Shown: positions 8,301-20,845, counted from the stretch's first letter. The stretch: 64,000 nucleotides of DNA from Bradyrhizobium sp. RP6 (GCF_003837805.1 NZ_RQIT01000018.1:83218-147217); one strand, 5' to 3'. Numbers and translations are program-made. The notes: generated by a model not told the origin, from the letters alone.

Positions 8301-8831
8301 ATGGCGTTGGGGCGTTTTTGTTCGGTGATGGCGCTCGTTTGCACCTGGTTGAGCGTGTCGGTCGGCCCCTCGCATTCGGCGAAGGACAATAGCCCCCAGA
8401 CCGCCAGCGGTTTGCCGGTGCCGCGCTATGTCAGCCTCAAGTCGGATCACGTGAATGTCCGCGCCGGCCCGACCAAGGACAATGACGTCGCCTGGGTCTA
8501 CACCCGCGCCGGCTTGCCGGTCGAAATTACAGCCGAATTCGAGAACTGGCGCCGGGTGCGCGATTCCGAGGGCGCCGAGGGCTGGGTCTATCACTCGCTT
8601 CTGTCGGGTCGCCGCACCGCCGTCGTCACCATGAAGCACAAGGACGACCTCGCTCCGATCTATGATCGGCCCGATCCGGACAGCGCGGTCGCAGCAAAGC
8701 TCCAGGCCGGCGTCGTCACGCAGGTGAAGAAGTGCGCCGCAAGCTGGTGCCGCGTCATCGGCAACGGCTTCGACGGCTGGATCCAGCAGGAGCGCCTCTG
8801 GGGCGTCTACTCGGACGAGCAGGTGAATTGA
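8301..8831 (+). CDS. Exported bacterial SH3-domain protein
   Basis: The start at 8301 is chosen because AGGAG (8288-8292) sits 8 bases upstream and the protein then opens with a signal-peptide-like stretch (MALGRFCSVMALVCTWLSVSV). Residues about 40-100 (SLKSDHVNVRAGPTKDNDVAWVY, then WRRVRDSEGAEGWVY) form a bacterial SH3 domain. A second, weaker SH3-like repeat follows, ending DGWIQQERLWGVY. Such proteins are periplasmic and usually bind cell wall; no catalytic domain is attached. 176 residues. Confidence 0.88.
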   Translation: MALGRFCSVMALVCTWLSVSVGPSHSAKDNSPQTASGLPVPRYVSLKSDHVNVRAGPTKDNDVAWVYTRAGLPVEITAEFENWRRVRDSEGAEGWVYHSLLSGRRTAVVTMKHKDDLAPIYDRPDPDSAVAAKLQAGVVTQVKKCAASWCRVIGNGFDGWIQQERLWGVYSDEQVN

Positions 8832-8841
8832 CGCCCATAGG

Positions 8842-9005
8842 CGTCATCCCGGGGCGATGCGCAGCATCGAACTATGGTGCGCAATTGCGCACCGGAGGTC
8901 TGGTGCTGGCGCACCATCCCGGATTGATAGTGTAAACAACGATGGCCGGGACATAGGCGAGCGCAAGCGACGCCGTCCTTCGGACGGCTGTGCCCGGCCA
9001 TGACG
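8842..9005. repeat. Two adjacent dispersed repeats
   Basis: Bases 8842-8930 begin gtcatcccggggcgatgcgcagcatcg and contain tgcgcaattgcgcacc, a type of palindromic unit common in bradyrhizobia. Bases 8941-9005 read gatggccggg ... cccggccatgacg and enclose a second stem, gccgtcc ttc ggacggc, near 8971. They fill the gap between two convergent genes and could act as transcript ends, though neither has a U-tract. Confidence 0.65.
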
Positions 9006-9030
9006 ATCTCAGTTCGATCTTAAGACGATC

Positions 9031-9522
9031 TCAGCGCTTCTTGCGCAGGCGCACGACCATGTCGATGCGGGAGATCTCATAACCCTCGGGCACCTCCGGC
9101 ATCTTGGACAGCACCAGATGCGGGTCCTCGATGTCGACCAGCTCGTGGCTGTTCTCGAGGTAATAGTGATGGTGGGTGGTGACGTTGGTGTCGAAATAGG
9201 TCTTGGTGCCGTCGACACTGACCTGGCGGAGCAGGCCGGCATCGGTGAGCTGGTTCAGCGTGTTGTAGACGGTCGCCAGCGACACCGGGACCTTGGCCAG
9301 CGTGGCTTCCTCGTAGAGCATTTCAGCCGTGAGGTGACGTGCACCCTTGCCGAACAGCAGCCAGCCGAGCGCCATGCGCTGGCGCGTCGGACGGAGCCCC
9401 GCGGACTGGAGCATTTCGTTGACGTCGTGCCACGGGCACCCGGTCAGGGCCGGCTGGCGGCCGGACAGGAGGTCCGCAGCATGGCCGTCATCGTCGTGAT
9501 AGGACGCTGTATTCTCGGTCAT
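9031..9522 (-). CDS. irr: Iron response regulator Irr (Fur family)
   Basis: The 163-residue protein carries the haem regulatory motif GCPWHD near residues 28-33, the signature of bradyrhizobial Irr, followed by a winged-helix domain (SAGLRPTRQRMALGWLLF) and the histidine-rich segment TTHHHYYLENSHELVDIED. Irr accumulates under iron limitation and represses haem synthesis and iron-using genes; haem bound through the motif drives its degradation. I start it at the ATG at 9520-9522 (MTENTASYHDDD), matching the Irr N-terminus I know from B. japonicum. A TTG at 9547-9549 preceded by GAGAGA is an alternative that adds 9 residues. Divergent from fabA. Confidence 0.96.
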   Translation of the reverse strand: MTENTASYHDDDGHAADLLSGRQPALTGCPWHDVNEMLQSAGLRPTRQRMALGWLLFGKGARHLTAEMLYEEATLAKVPVSLATVYNTLNQLTDAGLLRQVSVDGTKTYFDTNVTTHHHYYLENSHELVDIEDPHLVLSKMPEVPEGYEISRIDMVVRLRKKR

Positions 9523-9876
9523 TTCCAGATTTCGGGCACGCGTGAACAATATCTCTCTCTAACATAAGAAGAGAAAGATGCAGATGCAAGTTTCTCGCAA
9601 CTAGAGACGTTCTAATCAGGCTTGGAACCCCGCAGTGGAGCGCGTCATTTTACCTTCATGGATGCGCTTTGCCACCCGAAATGCCCTGTGTTAGAGAGCG
9701 CGCGGTTCCGCCTTAGCCGATTTTGGTGCAGCCGGGCATGGAGGCTCGGTTCGCAGTCCATCCGGGGCTTGCGCGAGTCGCGGCCGACGGCGGCAATTGG
9801 CGTTGCTGCCCGATCGAGATGGGACCCATTTTCGCCAAAGAACGCCGCTCAATCGGGATTGAACAGAGGCTCTTGA
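9523..9876. other. Divergent irr-fabA control region
   Basis: About 350 bases without a gene. Near irr it holds the Fur-type box at 9577-9599 and an irr promoter. The half nearer fabA (9620-9876) must carry the fabABI promoter, but I could not place it with confidence. The fabA start has only a weak ribosome site (GAGG about 10 bases before the ATG). Confidence 0.5.
9577..9599 (-). promoter_or_regulatory. Fur-type box of three hexamers upstream of irr
   Basis: Read on the minus strand, the site is TGCGAG, five bases, then TGCATC TGCATC. It thus has three imperfect direct hexamers, the architecture I recall from work on Fur binding to the B. japonicum irr promoter. CTTGCA inside it, 17 bases and TTATGT would make a -35/-10 pair, so bound Fur would cover the -35 and block irr. 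Confidence 0.7.
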
Positions 9877-10398
9877 ATGCTGAACAGGCGCAACGGTTAC
9901 GACTACGAAGATCTGCTGGCCTGTGCCCGCGGCGAGATGTTCGGTCCGGGCAATGCCCAGCTGCCGCTGCCGCCGATGCTGATGTTCGACCGCATCACGG
10001 AAATCACCGACAATGGCGGCGAGTTCGGCAAGGGCCTGGTGCGCGCCGAGCTCGACGTGAAGCCTGACCTCTGGTTCTTCGGCTGCCATTTCAAGAACGA
10101 CCCCGTGATGCCCGGCTGCCTCGGCCTGGATGCGCTGTGGCAAATGGTCGGCTTTTACCTCGGCTGGATCGGCGGCGAAGGCCGCGGCCGGGCGCTTGGC
10201 CTGAGCGAGCTGAAGTTCGGCGGCCAGGTGCTGACCGACGCCCGTAAGGTTGTGTACAACGTCGATATCAAACGCGTGATGCGGGCAAAGCTGGTGCTCG
10301 GTATCGCCGACGGGTGGCTTTCGGTCGATGACCAGATTATTTATCGCGCCAAGGATCTGAAGGTTGGCCTGTTCAAGCAGGGCACGAGCCTGGGCTGA
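9877..10398 (+). CDS. fabA: 3-hydroxydecanoyl-ACP dehydratase/isomerase FabA
   Basis: Makes the cis double bond in unsaturated fatty-acid synthesis by dehydrating 3-hydroxydecanoyl-ACP and isomerising the product. The 173-residue hotdog protein has the active-site His in FFGCHFKNDPVMPGC (about residues 66-80) and the catalytic Asp in LGLDALWQ. It leads a three-gene run with fabB and fabI; fabA and fabB together define the anaerobic-type unsaturated fatty-acid pathway. Confidence 0.97.
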   Translation: MLNRRNGYDYEDLLACARGEMFGPGNAQLPLPPMLMFDRITEITDNGGEFGKGLVRAELDVKPDLWFFGCHFKNDPVMPGCLGLDALWQMVGFYLGWIGGEGRGRALGLSELKFGGQVLTDARKVVYNVDIKRVMRAKLVLGIADGWLSVDDQIIYRAKDLKVGLFKQGTSLG

Positions 10399-10437
10399 GC
10401 GCATCACCAAGAAGACAACGATTGAGGCGAGGCTGTC

Positions 10438-11661
10438 ATGAGGCGGGTTGTGGTCACCGGAATGGGCATCGTCTCGTCCATCGGAAACAACACCCAGGAA
10501 GTGCTTGCGAGCCTTCACGAGGCGAAGTCGGGCATTTCGCGGGCTGAGAAATATGCCGAGCTCGGCTTCCGTTCGCAGGTGCAAGGTGAGCCCACGCTCG
10601 ATCCTTCGACGGTGGTAGACCGCCGCGCGATGCGTTTCCTCGGCCAAGGCGCGGCGTGGAATCACATCGCGATGGAGCAGGCGATCCAGGATTCCGGCCT
10701 GTCGCCTGACGAGGTCTCCAATATCCGCACCGGCATCATCATGGGCTCCGGCGGTCCCTCGGCGCGCACCATCGTCGAAGCTGCCGATATCACCCGCTCC
10801 AAGGGACCCAAGCGCGTCGGCCCGTTCGCGGTGCCCAAGGCGATGTCTTCGACGGCGTCCGCGACGCTTGCAACCTGGTTCAAGATCAAGGGCGTGAACT
10901 ATTCGATCTCCTCGGCCTGCGCGACGTCGAACCATTGCGTCGGAAATGCCTACGAGACGATCCAGATCGGCAAGCAGGACATCATCTTCGCCGGTGGCTG
11001 CGAGGAGCTCGACTGGTCGCTGTCGGTGCTATTCGACGCCATGGGCGCGATGTCCTCGAAGTACAACGACACGCCGGCCACGGCCTCGCGTCCATACGAC
11101 CTCAACCGCGATGGCTTCGTCATCGCCGGCGGCGCCGGCGTATTGGTGCTGGAAGAGCTCGAGCATGCCAGGGCGCGCGGCGCGCGCATCTATGGCGAGA
11201 TCGTCGGCTATGGCGCGACCTCTGACGGCCACGATATGGTCGCGCCTTCCGGCGAAGGCGCGGAGCGTTGCATGCGCATGGCGATGTCGACGGTGAAGAC
11301 CAAGGTCGACTACATCAATCCGCATGCGACCTCGACACCCGCTGGCGATCCGCCGGAGATCGAGGCGATCCGAAAAGTGTTCGGCGTCGGCGAGAAGTGC
11401 CCGCCGATCTCGGCGACCAAGGCGCTGACCGGCCACTCGCTGGGCGCCACCGGCGTGCAGGAGGCGATCTATTCGCTGCTGATGATGAACAACGGCTTCA
11501 TCTGCGAGAGCGCGCACATCCAGGAGCTCGATCCCGTGTTCGCCGACATGCCGATCGTGCGCAAGCGCATCGACAACGTCAAGATCGGCACCGTGCTGTC
11601 GAACTCCTTCGGCTTCGGCGGCACCAACGCCACGCTGGTGTTCAGCCGGCTGGATGCGTGA
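10438..11661 (+). CDS. fabB: 3-oxoacyl-ACP synthase I (FabB)
   Basis: Ketoacyl synthase that elongates the unsaturated intermediate made by FabA. The 407-residue thiolase-fold protein has the nucleophile Cys in SSACATSNHC (about residue 162) and the two catalytic histidines in NPHATSTPAGD and GHSLGATG. The C-terminal NSFGFGGTNATL is typical of KAS enzymes. It lies 39 bases after fabA and is surely co-transcribed. Confidence 0.97.
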   Translation: MRRVVVTGMGIVSSIGNNTQEVLASLHEAKSGISRAEKYAELGFRSQVQGEPTLDPSTVVDRRAMRFLGQGAAWNHIAMEQAIQDSGLSPDEVSNIRTGIIMGSGGPSARTIVEAADITRSKGPKRVGPFAVPKAMSSTASATLATWFKIKGVNYSISSACATSNHCVGNAYETIQIGKQDIIFAGGCEELDWSLSVLFDAMGAMSSKYNDTPATASRPYDLNRDGFVIAGGAGVLVLEELEHARARGARIYGEIVGYGATSDGHDMVAPSGEGAERCMRMAMSTVKTKVDYINPHATSTPAGDPPEIEAIRKVFGVGEKCPPISATKALTGHSLGATGVQEAIYSLLMMNNGFICESAHIQELDPVFADMPIVRKRIDNVKIGTVLSNSFGFGGTNATLVFSRLDA

Positions 11662-11686
11662 CATCATTGTTGGCGCACTGTTGATT

Positions 11687-11765
11687 TTTTCGTCATGGCC
11701 GGGCTCGTCCCGGCCATCCACGTCTTGGCCTCGAGCATGGAAGCGACGAGCCCGGCCACGGCGAA
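11687..11765. repeat. Dispersed repeat (atggccgggc...gcccggccac type)
   Basis: In the fabB-fabI gap, tcatggccgggctcgtcccggcc is followed by catccacgtct and then by gaagcgacgagcccggccacgg, giving inverted arms. The same core recurs at 8941-9005, about 29899-29935 and 48022-48147. It sits inside an operon, so it is transcribed and may affect fabI expression. Confidence 0.6.
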
Positions 11766-11783
11766 GCGGAAGGTGATGGTGAG

Positions 11784-12584
11784 ATGGAAGGTCTGATGAA
11801 AGGCAGGCGCGGTCTGATCATGGGCATCGCCAATGATCACTCGATCGCCTGGGGCATGGCGCGGGCGCTGCATGCCCATGGCGCCGAGCTTGCATTCACC
11901 TTCCAGGGCGAAGCTCTCGGCAAGCGCGTCAAGCCGCTGGCGGAGCAGCTTGGCGTCGATCTGGTTCTGCCTTGCGACGTCGAGGACATCGCCAGTGTCG
12001 ATGCCACCTTCGCTACGCTCCGCGAGAAATGGGGCCGGCTCGACTTCGTGATCCACGCGATCGGCTTTGCCGACAAGAACGAGCTGAAGGGCCGCTACGC
12101 CGACACCAGCCGCGAGAATTTTTCGCGCACCATGGTGATCTCCTGCTTCTCGTTCACGGAGGTCGCAAAGCGCGCCGCCGAGCTGATGACGGAGGGCGGC
12201 AGCATGATCACGCTGACCTTCGGCGCCTCGGAGCGCGCGATGCCGAACTACAATGTGATGGGCGTGGCCAAGGCGGCGCTGGAAGCCTCCGTGCGCTATC
12301 TCGCCGCCGATTTCGGACCGCGCGGCATCCGCGTCAATGCGATCTCCGCCGGCCCCATCCGCACGCTCGCCGGCTCCGGCATCGGCGAGGCGCGGGCGAT
12401 GTTCGCCTTCATGCAGAAGCATGCGCCGCTTCGTCGCGGCGTCACGCTCGACGACCTCGGCGGCTCGGCGCTCTATCTGCTGTCGGATCTCTCCGGCGGC
12501 GTGACCGGCGAGATCCACTACGTGGATTCCGGCTACAACGTCGTCCTGATGCCGAGGCCGGACGATCTGAAGACGCCGGACTAA
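11784..12584 (+). CDS. fabI: Enoyl-ACP reductase (NADH) FabI
   Basis: Last step of each fatty-acid elongation cycle and the triclosan target class. The 266-residue short-chain dehydrogenase fold opens MKGRRGLIMGIANDHSIAWG, the FabI-specific cofactor loop. The catalytic Tyr and Lys are in YNVMGVAKAAL (Y-x6-K), and ISAGPIRTLAGSGI is the substrate loop. The ATG at 11784 gives MEGLMKGRRG; the ATG four codons later is an alternative. Its stop overlaps that of the convergent glutathione transferase. Confidence 0.95.
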   Translation: MEGLMKGRRGLIMGIANDHSIAWGMARALHAHGAELAFTFQGEALGKRVKPLAEQLGVDLVLPCDVEDIASVDATFATLREKWGRLDFVIHAIGFADKNELKGRYADTSRENFSRTMVISCFSFTEVAKRAAELMTEGGSMITLTFGASERAMPNYNVMGVAKAALEASVRYLAADFGPRGIRVNAISAGPIRTLAGSGIGEARAMFAFMQKHAPLRRGVTLDDLGGSALYLLSDLSGGVTGEIHYVDSGYNVVLMPRPDDLKTPD

Positions 12585-13177
12585 CCGGCCGCGATCTTCT
12601 CCGCGCGCTGGAACGCGGGCCGCGCCATGCAGCGTGCCAGATAGGTGTCGAAGGCCGGGCGCGACGGCACCATCTTGAACAGGCGTACCGCGAAGTTCAG
12701 GCCGGCGCCGACCGTGATGTCCGCCGCGGAAAATTCCTCGCCGAGAATCCACGGCCCGTCGGCGAGCGCGGCTTCCAGCACGTCGAAGACCTGGGTTGCG
12801 CTGCCCCACGCGGCGGTCGAGGTCGGGATCTCGATCTTGGTGAAGATCTGGATGATGGCGGGCTCGATGCAGCCCGGCGAGAAGAACAGCCATTGCAGGT
12901 AGCGCGCGCGGCGCGGATCGGCCGCGCCAGGCGCCAGCCTCGTCTCGGGATAGCGGTCGGCGATGTAGGCGCAGATGGCAGCGGCTTCGCCGAGCGCCGC
13001 GTCGCCATCGGTCAGCGCCGGCACCTTGCCCATCGGGTTGATCTTCAGAAAGTCCGGCGCCTTCTGCGCACCGGTCGAAATGTCGGTCAGCACGCGCTCA
13101 TAGGGCAGGCCGCTCTCTTCCATCAGCCAAAGCGTCGTGAACGAGCGTGAGCGAGGAGACCAGTAGAGCTTGATCAT
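12581..13177 (-). CDS. Glutathione S-transferase family protein
   Basis: 198 residues with an N-terminal thioredoxin-like domain (MIKLYWSPRSRSFTTLWLMEESG) including the cis-Pro region GKVPALTDGD, then an all-helical C-terminal domain. It probably conjugates glutathione to electrophiles or reduces them. The start at 13177 is fixed by a perfect GGAGG 9 bases upstream; a longer frame to 13195 lacks one. It overlaps the fabI stop by 3 bases, tail to tail. Substrate unknown. Confidence 0.9.
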   Translation of the reverse strand: MIKLYWSPRSRSFTTLWLMEESGLPYERVLTDISTGAQKAPDFLKINPMGKVPALTDGDAALGEAAAICAYIADRYPETRLAPGAADPRRARYLQWLFFSPGCIEPAIIQIFTKIEIPTSTAAWGSATQVFDVLEAALADGPWILGEEFSAADITVGAGLNFAVRLFKMVPSRPAFDTYLARCMARPAFQRAEKIAAG

Positions 13178-13313
13178 GGCAAGGAACCTCCTCAACGAGA
13201 AGCGCGACGAGGCTCATTCATTGCCTGTCCGCTGCGAATCCGCAACGTACAAGTCGCAATGCGCGGAGGCGATGCCTTGCGACATCCTGGTCGACTGGAC
13301 CACGGCCGCTCGC

Positions 13314-14146
13314 TTAATCCGGCTTGAGATAGCCGGGGAGAGTCCGGTCGAGCCTGGCCGCAACGAGTGCCCGGGTCCTTTCTCGCAATGTCGCATTGCC
13401 CGCCGCGGCGGCAGGAGGATCGGGAAACTGCAAATTGTCGAGCTTGGTGATCGGATCTTCCGCCAGTCTCATGCTCTCGGCGAGATTGGAGCCGAAATTC
13501 GCGAAATGCCGGTTGATCGGCTCATAGCTCCTGCCGTCGATCAGGTTGACGGCAACATTGGCGAACAAGTGCGAGTGTCTGGCGAAAGAGCCGAGGCCCC
13601 GGCTGTAGGCGCCGATGCCGTCCAGAACCAGGCTGGAGCCTTGCAATTCGGTCTTGTACCTCGTCACCACGAGATATTGGTCGCAATTCGCATTGGCGGT
13701 GATGTTGCGAACGATGGCCGGTAAACGCTCGCTCGGATCCGGGAAGAGCCTGGATTTCGGATTGTAGAATGGCTCGAACGCTCCCTTGGGGTAGCTGATC
13801 TTCCTGATCGACGGATCAGCGCCGCTTGCGGCACGCACACGCGCCAGCGGGATGTCGTCAAGGCTCCAATCGTCGATCGGAATCTCGTTGAATTCGGTCT
13901 CGAACACCGTGAGGCCGAACTTTTCGACGGAGAACCGACCGCCATCGCTGAAATGACGCCCAGGCGGCAGGGGCCGGTCTCCACCGCTGCTCCTTGCTTC
14001 GTGGCTGCATTTGGTTTGGCGGCGGGTTTCTTGACAGCTGGTTTGCCAGGGGCGGCAGGAGCCCCAGATGTTGGGGTCTGGGCCCATCCGGTGGCAGTCA
14101 GGCACGATGAGGCGAGGACGATCGTGGCGATGAAACGGCAGAACAT
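13314..14146 (-). pseudogene. Exported conserved hypothetical protein, interrupted by a one-base frameshift
   Basis: The N-terminus in one frame has a signal peptide (MFCRFIATIVLASSCLTATGWA), a Pro/Ala/Lys linker and GPCRLGVISA. The body continues in another frame as GGRFSVEKFGLTVFETEF and runs about 210 residues to LPGYLKPD. Restoring one base near 13942-13948 joins them as CRLGVISAIGGRFSVEKFGL. I do not recognise the family. The long, well-kept second half argues that the shift is recent or an assembly error. A second gene just upstream has the same kind of lesion. Confidence 0.7.
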
Positions 14147-14227
14147 GATCGGGGAATGAGCGGTTGATAATGCGAGAGTCGCAAAACTAGAGCGTGCAAG
14201 CACCGCCTGCAAGTGCGGCGCGCGGCT

Positions 14228-14682
14228 TCAAGCTGGCCTCTTCCACCGGTAATATTTCATCATGAACCCATTCGACGGTTCGATCTTTTCCTTCTCGAAC
14301 ACAAACCCTCGCGCTCGTACCAGCGCCAAGCCTTCTCGTTCTCGCGCACGCAGCGCAAGTAGATTTCATCGGGCATCTGCGTCCGCGTGAACGCGAGCAG
14401 TTGCCGTCCAAGCGATCGACCCTGATGGTCGGGCGCGACGAAGAGCATGTCGAGATAGAGCTTTGGCAGATGCAGTGCCAGCATCGCAGCGATCTTGCCG
14501 TTGTCGTCGGCGACGAACAGGGTCCAGCCGTTCTCGATCTCGCGCCTGATGCGCGCGCGCAAATTGGCCAGGAGGAAGTCGCTCGCCTCGGCAAGCCCGG
14601 TCGAGGCCCAGCTCTCCATCCAGACGCGGCCGACCTCATCATACTCGTCCGCGCGGGCAGGGCGGATGACGGGATGTGGCAT
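14228..14682 (-). pseudogene. GNAT-family N-acetyltransferase, frameshifted near its C-terminus
   Basis: The first 125 or so residues read as a GNAT acetyltransferase: VRPDHQG-like acetyl-CoA loop as VAPDHQGRSLGRQLL (about residues 85-99) and RENEKAWRWYEREG. After GAGGG at about 14304-14308 the frame breaks into LCSRRKRSNRRMGS. Adding one base there restores FVFEKEKIEPSNGFMMKYYRWKRPA and a stop at 14228-14230, the usual GNAT ending. It begins 6 bases after the oxyR stop and is probably co-transcribed. Without the fix the annotated end would be 14260. Confidence 0.75.
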
Positions 14683-14688
14683 CCGGAG

Positions 14689-15615
14689 CTAGGTCCGCTG
14701 GTTGCGCAGGGTCTGACGCGCGCGCACCTTGCCGGCCGACAGGCAGACCACCTCGGAGATCTGCAGCAGCTGCCGCGCCAGCGGGCTGGTCTTGCGCCAG
14801 ACCATGCCGATGGTGCGCGACGGCTCGGGATCGCGGAAGCGCGCCAGCGAGACCGAGGCCGATCGCGTCTCCACCGGCACCGCCATCTCCGGGATCAAGG
14901 TGACCCCGATGCCGGCGCTGACCATCTGCACCAGCGTTGACAGCGAGTTCGCATCCAGCATCTCGCGCGGGGGCGCCGACTGCATGTTGCAGAAGGAGAG
15001 CGCCTGGTCGCGGAAGCAGTGTCCCTCCTCGAGCAGCAGGAGCCGCATCTCGCGCATCATCTCGCGCGACGGCACTGGCGTGCCTTCATCTGCGCCAGGC
15101 CGCACCAGCAAGAATTTCTCCTCGAACAGCGCGACCTCGGTGAGCGAGGGCTCCGACACCGGCAGCGCGACGATGGCGGTGTCGAGCCGTCCTTCCACCA
15201 GTTCCTGGATCAGCCGCGGGGTCATGGTCTCGCGCACGCGGATATCGAGCTCCGGATGCATGCGCGTGAGATTCTTGGTGATCTTGGGCAGCAGATAAGG
15301 CGCGATCGTCGGGATCATGCCGATGCGCAGGCGGCCGGCGAAGCGGTCCTGCGAGGCCCGGGCGAAATCACCGAGTTCGTCGACCGAGCGCAGGATGTCA
15401 CGGACGCGCTGGGCGAGCTCCTCGCCGAACCGGGTCAGCGCAACCTGCCGCGCGCTGCGCTCCAGCAGCAGCCCGCCGAGCGTCTCCTCCAGCTCCTTGA
15501 TCTGCATCGACAGGGCCGGTTGCGAGATGGAACAGGATTCGGCCGCGCGGCCGAAATGACCGTGGCGCGCCAGCGCATCGAAATACCGGAGCTGGCGCAG
15601 CGTCAGATTTATCAT
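14689..15615 (-). CDS. oxyR: Hydrogen peroxide sensor OxyR (LysR family)
   Basis: 308 residues, with an N-terminal HTH (FGRAAESCSISQPALSMQIKELEETLG) and an effector domain holding the two redox cysteines in EGHCFRDQALSFC, matching Cys199 and Cys208 of E. coli OxyR. Peroxide forms a disulfide between them, and the oxidised protein activates katG. It is divergent from katG with a 114-base spacer, the expected regulator-target arrangement. Confidence 0.95.
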   Translation of the reverse strand: MINLTLRQLRYFDALARHGHFGRAAESCSISQPALSMQIKELEETLGGLLLERSARQVALTRFGEELAQRVRDILRSVDELGDFARASQDRFAGRLRIGMIPTIAPYLLPKITKNLTRMHPELDIRVRETMTPRLIQELVEGRLDTAIVALPVSEPSLTEVALFEEKFLLVRPGADEGTPVPSREMMREMRLLLLEEGHCFRDQALSFCNMQSAPPREMLDANSLSTLVQMVSAGIGVTLIPEMAVPVETRSASVSLARFRDPEPSRTIGMVWRKTSPLARQLLQISEVVCLSAGKVRARQTLRNQRT

Positions 15616-15729
15616 AAGAAAATCCTATCGCAGCGATCACTAAAGTCAACTTCCCCTGATGGGATGCGGCGCTTAGAGTATTTCTACCTGGTCAAGGGCG
15701 CGAGTTCGACGCCGCCAGAGGAGGTATTC
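15616..15729. promoter_or_regulatory. oxyR-katG divergent control region
   Basis: The spacer contains atcg cag cgat at 15627-15637, a short dyad next to the oxyR start, and a strong ribosome site (AGAGGAGGT) just before katG. The dyad is a possible OxyR half-site region. I could not resolve a full four-part OxyR motif. Confidence 0.4.
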
Positions 15730-17895
<2,166 letters not shown>

Positions 17896-17978
17896 GCTAG
17901 TCTAGCTGATCCCGCCACGGCTCGGTGCAGCCTCTCCCGCAAGCGGGAGAGGGGGCATAGATCGCCCGGAGCGAGCAT

Positions 17979-18007
17979 AAACAAAAAGGGCGGCCTCTCG
18001 GCCGCCC
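17979..18007 (-). terminator. Rho-independent terminator after pnp
   Basis: On the minus strand GGGCGGCC GAGA GGCCGCCC (17988-18007) forms a perfect 8-base-pair stem with a GAGA loop, followed by TTTTTGTTT. It lies 29 bases past the pnp stop and closes the translation operon. In the other direction the stem could also help end katG transcripts. Confidence 0.9.
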
Positions 18008-18035
18008 TTCGTGTTTTTCGCAGTGGTGCGAGTGC

Positions 18036-20198
<2,163 letters not shown>

Positions 20199-20246
20199 AG
20201 TGGTCTTCTTTCATGGGTTCTCGAAACAAGGGACGCTTCGAAAAAC

Positions 20247-20320
20247 AAAAACCATGCGCAAGATTGCGGGACGCTGATCGGAGCGGATGATCAGCGTCCT
20301 GCGATCCTGCCATGGTTTTT
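20247..20320 (-). promoter_or_regulatory. Long hairpin in the pnp leader, candidate RNase III site
   Basis: aaaaaccatg (20247-20256) and catggttttt (20311-20320) are perfect reverse complements. Inside them, 22-base arms (gcaagattgcgggacgctgatc against gatcagcgtcctgcgatcctgc) pair with three imperfect positions around a 9-base loop. The fold would be a stem of about 32 base pairs, of the kind cut by RNase III in the E. coli pnp leader, where PNPase autoregulates. Confidence 0.6.
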
Positions 20321-20540
20321 GGATTTCGGATGGCGTCCATCCTTTCGGGTCATACGGGCGCCTTGCCCGTTGTGCCCAGCCGCCGGATTGCTGCTGGACT
20401 GTCAGTCGGCACGAACGCGAACACCGACCGCGGCCTTCGCTCTTCATGCCCGGATGCGAATCCTCAAAGACGCGCATCCGACGCGCACGCAGCCTCGATC
20501 AAAAACCTTTAAGGAAGCGCTTTCGTTCGAAACCACGTGC

Positions 20541-20564
20541 GAAAACGCGCGCCAGTGGCGCGCG
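20541..20564 (-). terminator. Hairpin terminator after rpsO
   Basis: On the minus strand CGCGCGCC ACT GGCGCGCG forms a perfect 8-base-pair stem followed by TTTTC, starting 9 bases after the rpsO stop. The U-tract is short, so termination may be partial and some transcripts may run into pnp. Confidence 0.65.
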
Positions 20565-20573
20565 CAGGAACAC

Positions 20574-20843
20574 TTAACGACGAATATTGTGCTTCTCGAG
20601 CAGCGCCTTGTACCGCGCCTCGTCCTTCTTCTTGAGATAGTCGAGGAGCGAGCGGCGGGTCGAGACCAGCTTCAAGAGGCCGCGACGCGAATGGTTGTCC
20701 TTCACGTGGGTCTTGAAATGGTTGGTGAGGTTGGTGATGCGTTCCGACAGGATCGCGACCTGAACCTCGGGCGAGCCGGTGTCGCCGGCCTTGGTGGCAT
20801 TCGTCTTGATGACTTCCGCTTTGCGTTCTGCGGCAATCGACAT
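20574..20843 (-). CDS. rpsO: 30S ribosomal protein S15
   Basis: Binds the 16S rRNA central domain early in small-subunit assembly. The 89-residue product (MSIAAERKAEVIK to LLEKHNIRR) matches the usual S15 length when started at the ATG at 20841-20843. A second ATG two codons upstream would add Met-Thr. GAGAG lies just upstream, within the end of truB, and the gap to the truB stop is 2 bases, so translation is probably coupled. Confidence 0.96.
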   Translation of the reverse strand: MSIAAERKAEVIKTNATKAGDTGSPEVQVAILSERITNLTNHFKTHVKDNHSRRGLLKLVSTRRSLLDYLKKKDEARYKALLEKHNIRR

Positions 20844-20845
20844 CG

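Larger units (their letters stand above)
20199..20573. other. rpsO-pnp intergenic region
   Basis: 375 bases with no gene. Read on the minus strand it begins with the rpsO terminator hairpin (20541-20564), then about 220 bases where no promoter is clear, then a 74-base near-perfect hairpin (20247-20320), then the pnp start. In E. coli the same gap holds the pnp promoter, and the hairpin role is similar. Confidence 0.6.

Noticed and set aside
15019..15729. A long plus-strand reading frame joined to katG, suggesting an extended KatG or a gene over oxyR
   Set aside because: It lies antisense to oxyR, its residues look like random GC-rich translation, and katG has a strong ribosome site and conserved N-terminus at 15730.
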